From Bacteroidota bacterium (GTDB lineage Bacteria; Bacteroidota; Bacteroidia; Flavobacteriales; Flavobacteriaceae), in the NCBI GenBank assembly GCA_023434025.1, contig JAEYTL010000028.1, forward strand, positions 1-64,000: a stretch of 64,000 nucleotides of DNA. Direction: 5' to 3'. Shown one piece after another: positions 34,252 to 42,592 of this stretch (the stretch's first letter is position 1; each line of letters opens with the position of its first letter). The notes beneath the pieces are model-generated. The model was given only the letters and a program-made list of their open reading frames with translations. It searched no databases and was not told where the DNA came from. A program made the translations under genes and the position numbers.

Positions 34252-34298
34252 ATTTAGCGACCTTAGCGTAAAACCTTTGTGTCCTTTGCGGTTAAATA
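34252..34298. repeat. CTTTGCGGTTAAA-type repeat between paaC and paaD
   Basis: The block ends with CCTTTGTGTCCTTTGCGGTT and is closely similar to 8301-8345. It fills the whole gap, so the paaD start lies at the repeat's edge. Confidence 0.6.
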
Positions 34299-34299
34299 A

Positions 34300-34800
34300 A
34301 TGACAGAACAAATCCAACATATCGACCAAAAGCTATTCGAAATCCTCGAAACAGTCTCCGATCCCGAAATTCCGGTTCTGTCGATAATGGAGATGGGTGT
34401 GGTACGTTCGGCTGAATTACAAAACGGAATCGTCAACGTCAAAATCACACCAACCTACAGCGGTTGTCCTGCGATGGATGTGATTGGAGATGATATCATC
34501 AAGGCATTCCAAGAAAAAGGATTAGAAGCGAAAGTTGAATTAGTTCTCTCACCAGCTTGGACAACCGATTGGATAACTCCAAAAGGAAGAGCAGAATTAG
34601 AAAAATACGGAATCGCTTCGCCACTAAATGAAACAGCCGACAAAGAAGCCTTATTAGGAAATAAAAAGGTAGTAAAATGTCCACAATGTGGTTCATTTAA
34701 TACCAAATTAGTCAGTCAATTCGGTTCAACAGCCTGCAAAGCATTGTTTCAATGCGAAGACTGTTTAGAACCGTTTGATTATTTTAAATGTTTAAAATAA
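34300..34800 (+). CDS. paaD: Phenylacetyl-CoA epoxidase maturation factor PaaD (MIP18 family)
   Basis: The product is 166 residues. An N-terminal DUF59/MIP18 domain (ETVSDPEIPVLSIMEMGVV, TPTYSGCPAMDVI) is followed by a C-terminal zinc-binding module CPQCGS...CEDCLEPF. PaaD is thought to help insert metal or Fe-S centres into the epoxidase system. It follows paaABC as in other clusters. Confidence 0.94.
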   Translation: MTEQIQHIDQKLFEILETVSDPEIPVLSIMEMGVVRSAELQNGIVNVKITPTYSGCPAMDVIGDDIIKAFQEKGLEAKVELVLSPAWTTDWITPKGRAELEKYGIASPLNETADKEALLGNKKVVKCPQCGSFNTKLVSQFGSTACKALFQCEDCLEPFDYFKCLK

Positions 34801-34802
34801 AA

Positions 34803-34892
34803 AGATTAACGATTGTAGAATGTTGATTTTTGATTTTTAGAAGTTGAAAGAGTTCTAATTTCAAAAATCGTTAATCATCAATCTTAAATTAA
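34803..34892. repeat. ATTAACGATT repeat hairpin between paaD and paaG
   Basis: GATTAACGATT at the left and AAATCGTTAATC at the right can pair across about 50 nt. The same words fill four other gaps of this cluster. Confidence 0.6.
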
Positions 34893-34896
34893 TAAT

Positions 34897-35679
34897 ATGA
34901 CCAACTCAATCGAATTAAAAATAAACAACAAAGTAGCCTTCATCTCATTGAACAGGCCCGACGTGTTCAATAGTTTCAACCGCGAAATGGCCTTGTCTTT
35001 GCAAAAAATATTAGATAATTGTTCTACTGATAATTCAGTTCGAGCCGTCGTCATTACCGGAAATGGAAAAGCATTCTGTGCCGGACAGGATTTAAAAGAA
35101 GTCACCGATCCGGACTTAAATCCCGGTTTCAGAAAAATTCTGGAAGAACATTATAATCCCATCATTCAAAAAATAAGAACGATTGAAAAACCAATCATAG
35201 CTGCCGTTAATGGTGTGGCAGCCGGAGCAGGGGCCAACATTGCTCTAGCATGTGATATTGTTTTGGCTTCTGAGAATGCTTCATTTATACAGGCATTCAG
35301 CAAAATAGGATTAATTCCGGATAGTGCCGGGACATTTTTCCTGCCACGATTAATCGGATTTCAAAAAGCTTCCGCTTTAATGATGTTAGGAGATAAAGTT
35401 TCTGCCGTTGAAGCAGAGCAATTAGGAATGGTTTATAAAGTAATTTCTCCTGAATCATTTTTAGAAGAAGTAACCAAATTAGCCGAAAACTTAGCAGAAA
35501 TGCCAACCAAAGCCATTGGTTTAACCAAAAGATTGTTGAATCAATCGATGACAAATAATTTAGAAAATCAATTGGCATTAGAATCTGATTTACAAATTGA
35601 AGCCAGTTCATCAAATGATTACAAAGAAGGCGTAACCGCTTTTGTAGAAAAAAGAAAACCGGAGTTTAAAGGCAATTGA
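34897..35679 (+). CDS. paaG: 2-(1,2-epoxy-1,2-dihydrophenyl)acetyl-CoA isomerase
   Basis: The 260-residue crotonase has the PaaG-specific motifs NRPDVFNSFN, FCAGQDL, NGVAAGAGA and AFSKIGLIPDSAGTFFLPR, where the Asp replaces the usual hydratase Glu. It converts the ring epoxide to oxepin-CoA and also shifts double bonds later in the pathway. It is full length. Confidence 0.93.
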   Translation: MTNSIELKINNKVAFISLNRPDVFNSFNREMALSLQKILDNCSTDNSVRAVVITGNGKAFCAGQDLKEVTDPDLNPGFRKILEEHYNPIIQKIRTIEKPIIAAVNGVAAGAGANIALACDIVLASENASFIQAFSKIGLIPDSAGTFFLPRLIGFQKASALMMLGDKVSAVEAEQLGMVYKVISPESFLEEVTKLAENLAEMPTKAIGLTKRLLNQSMTNNLENQLALESDLQIEASSSNDYKEGVTAFVEKRKPEFKGN

Positions 35680-35732
35680 TTAACGATTTAAGATTAACAA
35701 ATTTTGATTTTTTGAACTAAAAGCCTAAAAAT

Positions 35733-36089
35733 ATGAAACCAAATCAATTAGAAGAACGACTTATTCAATTTGCAATTGATATAATTCTTGTTTGTAAAAA
35801 AATAGATAAATCATTCGCATCTGAGCATTTAGCTAAACAATTAATAAGGTCTGCAACTTCTTCAGCACTTAATTATGGTGAAGCCAGAAGCGGAGAATCA
35901 ACTAATGATTTTTTACATAAAATGAAAATTTGTTTGAAAGAATTAAGAGAAAGTCTAATAAACATGAAAATTCAAAAGGGTGCTGGTTTAATTTTAGATA
36001 TTGAATTATTGGATAAATTAATAAAAGAAAATGATGAGTTAATTTCAATTTTTGTCGCAAGTATTAAAACAGCTTCATCAAAAAAATAA
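35733..36089 (+). CDS. Four-helix-bundle protein (23S rRNA intervening-sequence family)
   Basis: The product is 118 residues, all alpha (LEERLIQFAIDIILVCKKI, HLAKQLIRSATSSALNYGEARSGES, DFLHKMKICLKELRESLINM, ELLDKLIKENDELISIFVAS). It belongs to the family first named from ORFs in 23S rRNA intervening sequences and now called four helix bundle proteins. These occur widely in Bacteroidota at unrelated loci, with unknown role and no link to aromatic degradation. Its AT content is higher than that of its neighbours. It sits between paaG and paaH with 10 bp to paaH, so it is probably an insertion that hitchhikes in the operon. Confidence 0.85.
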   Translation: MKPNQLEERLIQFAIDIILVCKKIDKSFASEHLAKQLIRSATSSALNYGEARSGESTNDFLHKMKICLKELRESLINMKIQKGAGLILDIELLDKLIKENDELISIFVASIKTASSKK

Positions 36090-36099
36090 TCAAACTTAG

Positions 36100-37296
36100 A
36101 TGGATACAAAAATTCAAAATTCAAAATTCAAAAATCAGCAATCGTTAATCAAAATAGCAGTTATCGGTTCAGGAACTATGGGAAGCGGCATTGCACAAGT
36201 AGCCGCAACAGCGGGTTGCGAAGTACATCTTTACGACACCAATCACACCGTATTGGAAAAGAGTAAAATTAACCTTGAAAACACCTTGACCAAATTAGTC
36301 GAAAAAGCAAAAATTGATGAAGCCGAAAAAAACAGAATCATCAATAATATAACTTATACAACCACATTTGCCGAATTATCCCATTCCGATTTAGTCATCG
36401 AAGCTATTGTTGAAAATTTTGACATCAAGCGAAAACTATTTTCCGAATTAGAAAATTATGTCGCTCCGGAAACCATTTTAGCATCCAATACATCCTCCTT
36501 ATCAATCGCATCCATTGCCGCTTCTTGTCAAAAACCGGAACGTGTCATCGGAATTCATTTCTTTAATCCGGCTCCGTTAATGCAATTGGTTGAAGTCATT
36601 CCCGCCATACAAACCAGTCAAGAAGTGCTAGAACAAACCGTTCAAACCATTACTGAGTGGAAAAAAGTCGTGGCTATTGCCAAAGATACACCCGGTTTTA
36701 TTGTCAATCGTGTAGCCCGGCCATTTTACAGCGAAGCTTTGCGAATTTATGAAGAGGGAAAAGCAGATTTCGCCACCATCGACTGGGCATTGAAAACCAT
36801 CGGTGGTTTCCGAATGGGACCATTTGAATTAATGGATTTCATCGGAAACGATGTCAATTACACCGTCACCGAAACTGTTTTCACCGCTTTTTATTTCGAT
36901 CCGAGATACAAACCTTCTTTCACACAGAAACGACTTTCAGAAGCCGGTTTTTACGGCAGAAAATCAGGAAGAGGATATTACAATTATAGTGAAGAATTAC
37001 CACAGCCAACCAAAGATGATCAATTAGGACAATACATCGTTGACAGAATTGTAGTAATGCTCATCAACGAAGCGGCAGAAGCTTGTTTTTTAAACATCGC
37101 TTCTGCTAAAGATATTGATAATGCCATGACCAAAGGCGTCAATTACCCAAAAGGATTACTCGCTTGGGCAGACGAAAAAGGAATCAATTGGTGTGTCGAA
37201 AAAATGGATGAACTTTATGAAGAATACCACGAAGACCGCTACCGTTGCAGTCCGATTTTAAGAAAAATGAACAGAGAAAATAAAAGATTTTATTAA
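36100..37296 (+). CDS. paaH: 3-hydroxyacyl-CoA dehydrogenase
   Basis: The product is 398 residues. The Rossmann domain (IAVIGSGTMGSGIAQVAA) is followed by SNTSSLSI and catalytic His in GIHFFNPAPLMQLVEVI, then two C-terminal helical domains. It oxidises 3-hydroxyadipyl-CoA to 3-oxoadipyl-CoA with NAD. The first 15 or so residues (MDTKIQNSKFKNQQSLI) are encoded by DNA that matches the intergenic repeat word (AAATTCAAAAATCAG, AATCGTTAATC) of this cluster, so the N-terminal extension is probably repeat-derived. No better in-frame start lies just before IKIAVIG. Confidence 0.93.
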   Translation: MDTKIQNSKFKNQQSLIKIAVIGSGTMGSGIAQVAATAGCEVHLYDTNHTVLEKSKINLENTLTKLVEKAKIDEAEKNRIINNITYTTTFAELSHSDLVIEAIVENFDIKRKLFSELENYVAPETILASNTSSLSIASIAASCQKPERVIGIHFFNPAPLMQLVEVIPAIQTSQEVLEQTVQTITEWKKVVAIAKDTPGFIVNRVARPFYSEALRIYEEGKADFATIDWALKTIGGFRMGPFELMDFIGNDVNYTVTETVFTAFYFDPRYKPSFTQKRLSEAGFYGRKSGRGYYNYSEELPQPTKDDQLGQYIVDRIVVMLINEAAEACFLNIASAKDIDNAMTKGVNYPKGLLAWADEKGINWCVEKMDELYEEYHEDRYRCSPILRKMNRENKRFY

Positions 37297-37314
37297 CAGT
37301 ATACGTGCAGCTTG

Positions 37315-37410
37315 CTCTCCTCTCCTTTGGAGGGGTTGGGGCTGGTAAAAATATTAACGCAAAATAGTCACACCCAGTCTCCCTCTCCTTTGGAGAGGGT
37401 TGGGGAGAGG
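37315..37410. repeat. Two copies of a CTCTCCTTTGGAG repeat upstream of paaI
   Basis: Copy 1 (37315-37341) and copy 2 (37379-37410) share CTCTCCTTTGGAG(A/G)GG and TTGGGG. This is a common Bacteroidota interspersed word whose arms can pair. Copy 2 ends 3 nt before the ATG of paaI. Confidence 0.65.
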
Positions 37411-37413
37411 AAT

Positions 37414-37818
37414 ATGAAACCAACCGAAATCATAAATAAAATGTTTCAAAACGATGCCTTCAGTCAGTGGCTTGGTATCGCCGTAGAAGAAGTTTCCGAA
37501 GGAAAGTGCACCTTATCCATGACCATTCGCAAAGAAATGACCAACGGTTTCGGCATTGCTCACGGTGGAATCACGTATGCGTTGGCCGACAGTGCTTTGG
37601 CTTTTGCGGCCAATTCACACGGTCGTCAATCGGTAAGCATCGACACATCAATCAATCACATTGAAGCCTTGAAAGAAGGCGACAAAATCACCGCAATTGC
37701 CACCGAAAATGCCTTAAAAAATAAATTTGGGTTTTATACCATCGAAATAAAAAAAGAAGAAAAAACAGTCGCACTTTTTAAAGGAACCGTGTTCCGAAGT
37801 GAAAAAGAGTGGGAGTAA
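37414..37818 (+). CDS. paaI: Hydroxyphenylacetyl-CoA thioesterase
   Basis: The product is 134 residues from ATG 37414; the open frame from 37312 is translated repeat DNA. The hot-dog thioesterase shows NGFGIAHGGITYALADSALAFAAN with the family's catalytic Asp. PaaI hydrolyses dead-end CoA esters so that CoA is not trapped. It lies between paaH and paaJ as in other clusters. Confidence 0.92.
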   Translation: MKPTEIINKMFQNDAFSQWLGIAVEEVSEGKCTLSMTIRKEMTNGFGIAHGGITYALADSALAFAANSHGRQSVSIDTSINHIEALKEGDKITAIATENALKNKFGFYTIEIKKEEKTVALFKGTVFRSEKEWE

Positions 37819-37893
37819 TTAATGATTGAAGAATAACGATTGTAGATTTAAGAACTTCAAAAATCAGCAATTAAAAAGCAACAATCAAATAAA
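37818..37893. repeat. ATTAACGATT-type repeat between paaI and paaJ
   Basis: It carries the words TTGAAGAATAACGATTG and ACTTCAAAAATCAGCAAT, shared with the gaps at 39103 and 41685. Confidence 0.55.
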
Positions 37894-37898
37894 TCAAT

Positions 37899-39101
37899 AT
37901 GGAAGCATATATCATTGACGGAGTTCGTACTCCAATCGGAAGTTACCAAGGAACCTTATCAGCCGTTCGACCGGACGATTTAGGGGCTTTGGTCATCAAA
38001 ACCATCGTAGAAAAAAATCCAAACATTCCAAAAGAAGCCTATGACGATGTCATCATGGGTTGTGCTAACCAAGCCGGTGAAGACAACCGAAACGTAGCCA
38101 GAATGTCATTGCTTTTAGCAGGATTACCATATTCTGTCCCTGGTGAAACCGTAAACCGTTTGTGCAGTTCCGGGTTATCTGCTATAATTCATGCCAACAG
38201 AGCTATCAAAGCCGGAGACGGACACCTCTTTATTGCAGGCGGAATCGAAAATATGACGCGTGGACCATTAGTGGTTTCCAAACCCTCTGTCGCTTTCGGA
38301 ACCGATAGTAAAATGTATGATTCCAGTTTCGGTTGGCGTTTTATCAATCCTAAAATGCATCAAGAGTACGGAACAGATGCCATGGGAGAAACCGCCGAAA
38401 ATTTAGTAGATAAATACACTATTACAAGAGAAGATCAAGATGCATTTGCTTTTAATAGTCAGATGAAAGCCGCAAAAGCACAACAATCCGGTCGTTTAGC
38501 CAAAGAAATTGTTACTGTTGAAATTCCACAACGAAAAGGTGATCCAATATTATTCTCTAAAGATGAGTTTATAAAACCAAATTCAACGTTAGAAGGGTTG
38601 TCAAAACTTCGTCCGGCATTTAGAAAAGAAGGAAGCGTAACCGCCGGAAATGCATCCGGATTAAACGACGGAGCCGCCGCAACCATCATCGCATCCGAAG
38701 AAGCAGTAAAAAAATACAACCTCAAACCATTAGCTCGAATTGTCAGTTCAGCAGTGGTAGGAGTAGAGCCCAGGATTATGGGAATCGGTCCGGTAGAAGC
38801 GACCAATAGAGCATTAGCCAAGGCCGACTTAACCTTAGCCGATATGGATGTCATCGAATTAAACGAAGCCTTTGCTGCCCAAGTATTAGCCTGCACCCGA
38901 GCTTGGGGAATTGCTGACAATGACCCTCGTTTAAATCCAAACGGTGGTTCAATTGCAATCGGTCATCCGCTTGGCGTAACAGGAGCAAGAATTGCCTATT
39001 CCGCCGCTTTAGAATTGCAACTAACCGGAAAACGATATGCTTTAATCACGATGTGCATTGGTGTTGGGCAAGGCTATGCGGCCATTATTGAAAGAGTATA
39101 G
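37899..39101 (+). CDS. paaJ: 3-oxoadipyl-CoA/3-oxo-5,6-dehydrosuberyl-CoA thiolase
   Basis: This 400-residue thiolase has nucleophile Cys89 (NRLCSSGLSA), His356 (GHPLG) and second Cys386 (CIGVGQG). It releases acetyl-CoA at two steps of the phenylacetate pathway. The general thiolase family also includes PcaF and AtoB; the paa context decides the name. Confidence 0.93.
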   Translation: MEAYIIDGVRTPIGSYQGTLSAVRPDDLGALVIKTIVEKNPNIPKEAYDDVIMGCANQAGEDNRNVARMSLLLAGLPYSVPGETVNRLCSSGLSAIIHANRAIKAGDGHLFIAGGIENMTRGPLVVSKPSVAFGTDSKMYDSSFGWRFINPKMHQEYGTDAMGETAENLVDKYTITREDQDAFAFNSQMKAAKAQQSGRLAKEIVTVEIPQRKGDPILFSKDEFIKPNSTLEGLSKLRPAFRKEGSVTAGNASGLNDGAAATIIASEEAVKKYNLKPLARIVSSAVVGVEPRIMGIGPVEATNRALAKADLTLADMDVIELNEAFAAQVLACTRAWGIADNDPRLNPNGGSIAIGHPLGVTGARIAYSAALELQLTGKRYALITMCIGVGQGYAAIIERV

Positions 39102-39102
39102 A

Positions 39103-39186
39103 TTAACGATTGAAGAATAACGATTGCAGATTTTAGAATTTCAAAAATCAAAAATCAAAAATCTTCAGTCATCAATCAAATAAATC
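39103..39186. repeat. ATTAACGATT-type repeat between paaJ and paaZ
   Basis: It has GATTAACGATTGAAGAATAA, then three consecutive CAAAAAT words and ATCAAATAAATC before the ATG. It is nearly the same order of words as at 37818 and 41685. Confidence 0.6.
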
Positions 39187-39189
39187 ATT

Positions 39190-41685
39190 ATGAACAAAAC
39201 ACAACATTACGTCCTCGGAAAATGGACCACCGGAACCGGCGAAGGAAACCCTTCCTTTGATGCCATTACCGGAGAATTCATCGCTTCCACAACAGTAGAA
39301 GGCTTAGATATTCCGGCCATTTTGCATTACGGAAGAACAAAAGGTGGAGAAAAACTCCGTAAAATGACTTTTCAGGAACGGGGTAATATGATTAAAAGTT
39401 TGGCGATGTATTTAACCAAACGCAAAGAACAATTCTACGAGATCAGTTACCGTACCGGAGCAACCCGGGTAGATTCGTGGATTGATATCGAAGGTGGTTT
39501 CGGAAATTTGTTTGCCAATGCATCCTTACGGAAATTATTTCCCAATCAACCCTATCACGTAGAAGGAGATCCAATCGATTTATCAAAAGGTGGCCGATTT
39601 ATGGCTCATCACATTTTAGTTCCTAAAAAAGGTGTTGCCATTCACATCAATGCGTTTAATTTTCCAATTTGGGGAATGTTAGAAAAATGTGCAGTCAACT
39701 GGATGGCCGGAATGCCAGCGGTAGTTTTACCTGCTCCAACAACCGCTTATTTAACCGAAGCAGTCGTGAAAGAAATCATCGCCTCAAACATTTTACCCGA
39801 AGGAGCATTGCAATTAATTTGCGGAACGGCAAAAAATATTTTTGATACGGTTGAAAGTCAGGATGTCATCACCTTCACAGGTTCAGCCGCTACCGGAAGA
39901 CTATTAAAAGCTCATCCGAGAATCATCCAAGAATCAGTGCCATTTACGATGGAAGCAGATTCTTTAAACGCTTCTATTTTAGGAGAAGATGCTGTTCCCG
40001 GAACACCGGAATTTGATTTGTTCATCAACCAGGCACGAAGTGAAATTACAGTGAAATGCGGACAAAAGTGTACCGCAATCCGCCGTATGATTGTCCCCGA
40101 AAAATTAATCGATGATGTTCAAAATGCTCTCGCCAAATCATTAGATAAAGTTACCATCGGCGACCCGCGATTAAAAGAAGTTCGAATGGGAGCTTTAGTC
40201 AACAAAGCTCAAGTAGAAGTGTTGAAAAACAGAGTAAACGAATTATCTCAAACAGCATCAATTGTTTACGGAGATTTTGATAAAATAAACATCATCGGAG
40301 CCGATGAAAAAGGCTCATTTGTTAGCCCGATTTTATTACGAGAAGACAAACCTTTTCAAAATGTATCGGTGCACGAAACAGAAGCGTTCGGACCCGTTTC
40401 AACGATAATGCCATACAAAACGTTAGACGAAGCAATCGAATTAGCTCAAATGGGTAAAGGTTCATTGGTTTCATCCATCGTCACCAATTCAGATGAAATT
40501 GCGAAAGCATATGTTGTCAATGCCGCTTCGCATCACGGAAGAATTTTGGTTCTAAACCGTGAAAATGCTAAACAAAGCACTGGTCATGGTTCGCCATTGC
40601 CTTTATTGGTTCATGGCGGTCCCGGTCGTGCCGGAGGTGGCGAAGAAATGGGTGGTGTTCGCGGAATCAAACATTACATGCAACGCTGTGCCATTCAAGG
40701 ATCGCCAACCACATTAACTGAAATCACCGGAATTTACCAACCCAATTCCGCTTACAAAGAAATCACCCAACATCCGTTTCAATACCACTGGGAAGATATC
40801 CAACCCGGCATGTCGCTCAAAACACATAAACGCACGGTTACGGATACCGATATCATTAATTTTGCCAATTTAACGTGGGATCATTTTTATGCTCACACCG
40901 ACATCACTTCCTTAGACGGAAGCATTTTTGAAAGACGAACTGCCCACGGTTATTTTATCTTAGCCGCAGCCGCCGGATTATTTGTGTATCCGAATAAAGG
41001 ACCGGTTGCCGCCAATTACGGACTGGAAGAATGTCGATTTTTACGACCGATTTACCACAACGACACCGTTTATGTTCGTTTAACGTGTAAACAAAAAATT
41101 GAACGTGATGTCGCTTCCGCCGAACATCCAAGCGGGATAGTAAAATGGTTTGTGGAGGTTTTTGATGCCGAAAACGAATTGGTTGCTGTAGCCACTATTT
41201 TAACAATGGTACAGAAAAAACAGGAAATTTTTGTAGAAATGACTGATGAAAAAATTATAGAATGCCTGAATAAATTATCCGAAGATACTAAACCACAATG
41301 GGGAATTTTAACACCGCAGCATTTGTTAGAACATCTGGAGCAGGGTTATCGCATTTTATCCGGAGAAATTCAGGACTTCGACATTGCAACGCCCGAAAAG
41401 ATTTTGGATAAAGTGCACAATTCATTGTACAATTACGAAAAATTCCCAAAAGGAACCGCTTTTCCAACCATGAAAAAAGGAGAATTGGAAGACTTAATTC
41501 ACCCCGATTTTGCCACCGCCAAACAGAAATTCATCGAAGCCAGAGAGGCCTATAAAGCATTTTTTAAAGAAAATCCGGAAGCAAAATTAAAGAACATGGT
41601 GTTCGGACATTTGAATAAATATGAATCGTATTTACTCGAACGAAAACATTTGAATCACCATTTTGAACAATTTGGAATTTTATAA
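39190..41685 (+). CDS. paaZ: Bifunctional oxepin-CoA hydrolase/aldehyde dehydrogenase PaaZ with extra C-terminal domain
   Basis: The product is 831 residues, about 150 longer than E. coli PaaZ. The aldehyde dehydrogenase part (1-520) has Glu255 (TMEADSLN) and Cys294 (GQKCTA). The MaoC-like hydratase part (about 530-680) has Asp564 and His569 in WDHFYAHTD. Together these open the oxepin ring and oxidise the semialdehyde. Residues about 682-831 (MTDEKIIECLNKLSEDTKPQWGILTPQHLLEHL ...) form an additional helical domain resembling DUF1569/DinB-like proteins, with His residues (QHLLEHLEQGY, FGHLNKYE). Its role is unknown. Confidence 0.95.
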   Translation: MNKTQHYVLGKWTTGTGEGNPSFDAITGEFIASTTVEGLDIPAILHYGRTKGGEKLRKMTFQERGNMIKSLAMYLTKRKEQFYEISYRTGATRVDSWIDIEGGFGNLFANASLRKLFPNQPYHVEGDPIDLSKGGRFMAHHILVPKKGVAIHINAFNFPIWGMLEKCAVNWMAGMPAVVLPAPTTAYLTEAVVKEIIASNILPEGALQLICGTAKNIFDTVESQDVITFTGSAATGRLLKAHPRIIQESVPFTMEADSLNASILGEDAVPGTPEFDLFINQARSEITVKCGQKCTAIRRMIVPEKLIDDVQNALAKSLDKVTIGDPRLKEVRMGALVNKAQVEVLKNRVNELSQTASIVYGDFDKINIIGADEKGSFVSPILLREDKPFQNVSVHETEAFGPVSTIMPYKTLDEAIELAQMGKGSLVSSIVTNSDEIAKAYVVNAASHHGRILVLNRENAKQSTGHGSPLPLLVHGGPGRAGGGEEMGGVRGIKHYMQRCAIQGSPTTLTEITGIYQPNSAYKEITQHPFQYHWEDIQPGMSLKTHKRTVTDTDIINFANLTWDHFYAHTDITSLDGSIFERRTAHGYFILAAAAGLFVYPNKGPVAANYGLEECRFLRPIYHNDTVYVRLTCKQKIERDVASAEHPSGIVKWFVEVFDAENELVAVATILTMVQKKQEIFVEMTDEKIIECLNKLSEDTKPQWGILTPQHLLEHLEQGYRILSGEIQDFDIATPEKILDKVHNSLYNYEKFPKGTAFPTMKKGELEDLIHPDFATAKQKFIEAREAYKAFFKENPEAKLKNMVFGHLNKYESYLLERKHLNHHFEQFGIL

Positions 41686-41772
41686 TTAACGATTGAAGAT
41701 TAACGATTTTTGATTTTAGAAGTTCAAATAAGTTCAACAATCAAAAATCGTTAATCTTCAATCAAATAAATC
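41685..41772. repeat. ATTAACGATT repeat with long perfect stem
   Basis: GATTAACGATTTTTGA near 41698 is perfectly complementary to TCAAAAATCGTTAATC near 41743-41758 (16 bp). It lies between paaZ and the next gene and would form a strong mRNA hairpin without a T-run. Confidence 0.65.
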
Positions 41773-41775
41773 AAT

Positions 41776-42525
41776 ATGGAAGCATACGTTAAAATAGAAA
41801 TAAACAATTACATCGCCACTATCGAATTTTTTCACCCCGAACAGAATTCGTTACCAAGTGATGTCTTAAAAGATTTAGCTAACAGCATTACTGAAATTGG
41901 AAATAATAAGGACGTAAAAGTCATCATCCTTAAAAGCGGTGGCGACCGCACTTTTTGTGCCGGAGCCAGTTTTAAAGAGTTAATCGCTATCAACGATGCC
42001 GAAACAGGAAAAATATTCTTCTCCGGATTTGCTAATGTCATTAACGCCATGCGTAAATGTCCAAAGTTCATCATCGGAAGAATTCAAGGAAAAACAGTAG
42101 GTGGCGGAGTCGGAATTGCTTCTGCAACCGACTATTGTATGGCGACCAAATTCGCTGCTATCAAATTAAGTGAATTGAATGTTGGCATCGGACCCTTTGT
42201 AGTTTCACCGGCCATTGAACGCAAAATGGGTGTTTCCGCTATGTCACAAATCGCCATTGATGCCAATACATTTTACGAAGCGAATTGGGCAAGAGAAAAA
42301 GGATTATATGCCTCTGTTTTTGAAACGATTGAAGAATTAGACGGAGCCGTTCAAAAGTTTGCTGAACACCTTTGCACCTATAATCCGGAAGCCATGCTGG
42401 AAATGAAAAAGATTTTCTGGCGAGGCACCGATGATTGGGATAATCTATTAGCCGAAAGAGCCGCCATCAGCGGACGTTTGGTTTTATCGGATTTTACAAA
42501 AGAAACGTTGAAGAAGTTTAAATAA
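41776..42525 (+). CDS. Enoyl-CoA hydratase/isomerase family protein (PaaF candidate)
   Basis: The 249-residue crotonase has FCAGASFKELI, an oxyanion-hole region GKTVGGGVGIA, and one acidic residue in KLSELNVGIGPFVVSP. The second catalytic Glu of classical enoyl-CoA hydratases is not apparent, and the SELNVGIGP region resembles methylglutaconyl-CoA-hydratase-like members. Because PaaF (2,3-dehydroadipyl-CoA hydratase) is otherwise missing, this gene is the likely provider. The assignment is from context. Confidence 0.78.
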   Translation: MEAYVKIEINNYIATIEFFHPEQNSLPSDVLKDLANSITEIGNNKDVKVIILKSGGDRTFCAGASFKELIAINDAETGKIFFSGFANVINAMRKCPKFIIGRIQGKTVGGGVGIASATDYCMATKFAAIKLSELNVGIGPFVVSPAIERKMGVSAMSQIAIDANTFYEANWAREKGLYASVFETIEELDGAVQKFAEHLCTYNPEAMLEMKKIFWRGTDDWDNLLAERAAISGRLVLSDFTKETLKKFK

Positions 42526-42592
42526 AGAATATAGAAAATGGAAAATAGGCAAAATCAAATATCTATATTCTATTCTCTTTCATCTAAAAAAT

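Noticed and set aside
37312..37413. N-terminal extension of PaaI
   Set aside because: It is a translation of two copies of an interspersed CTCTCCTTTGGAG repeat; the hot-dog family starts near MKPTEIINKM.
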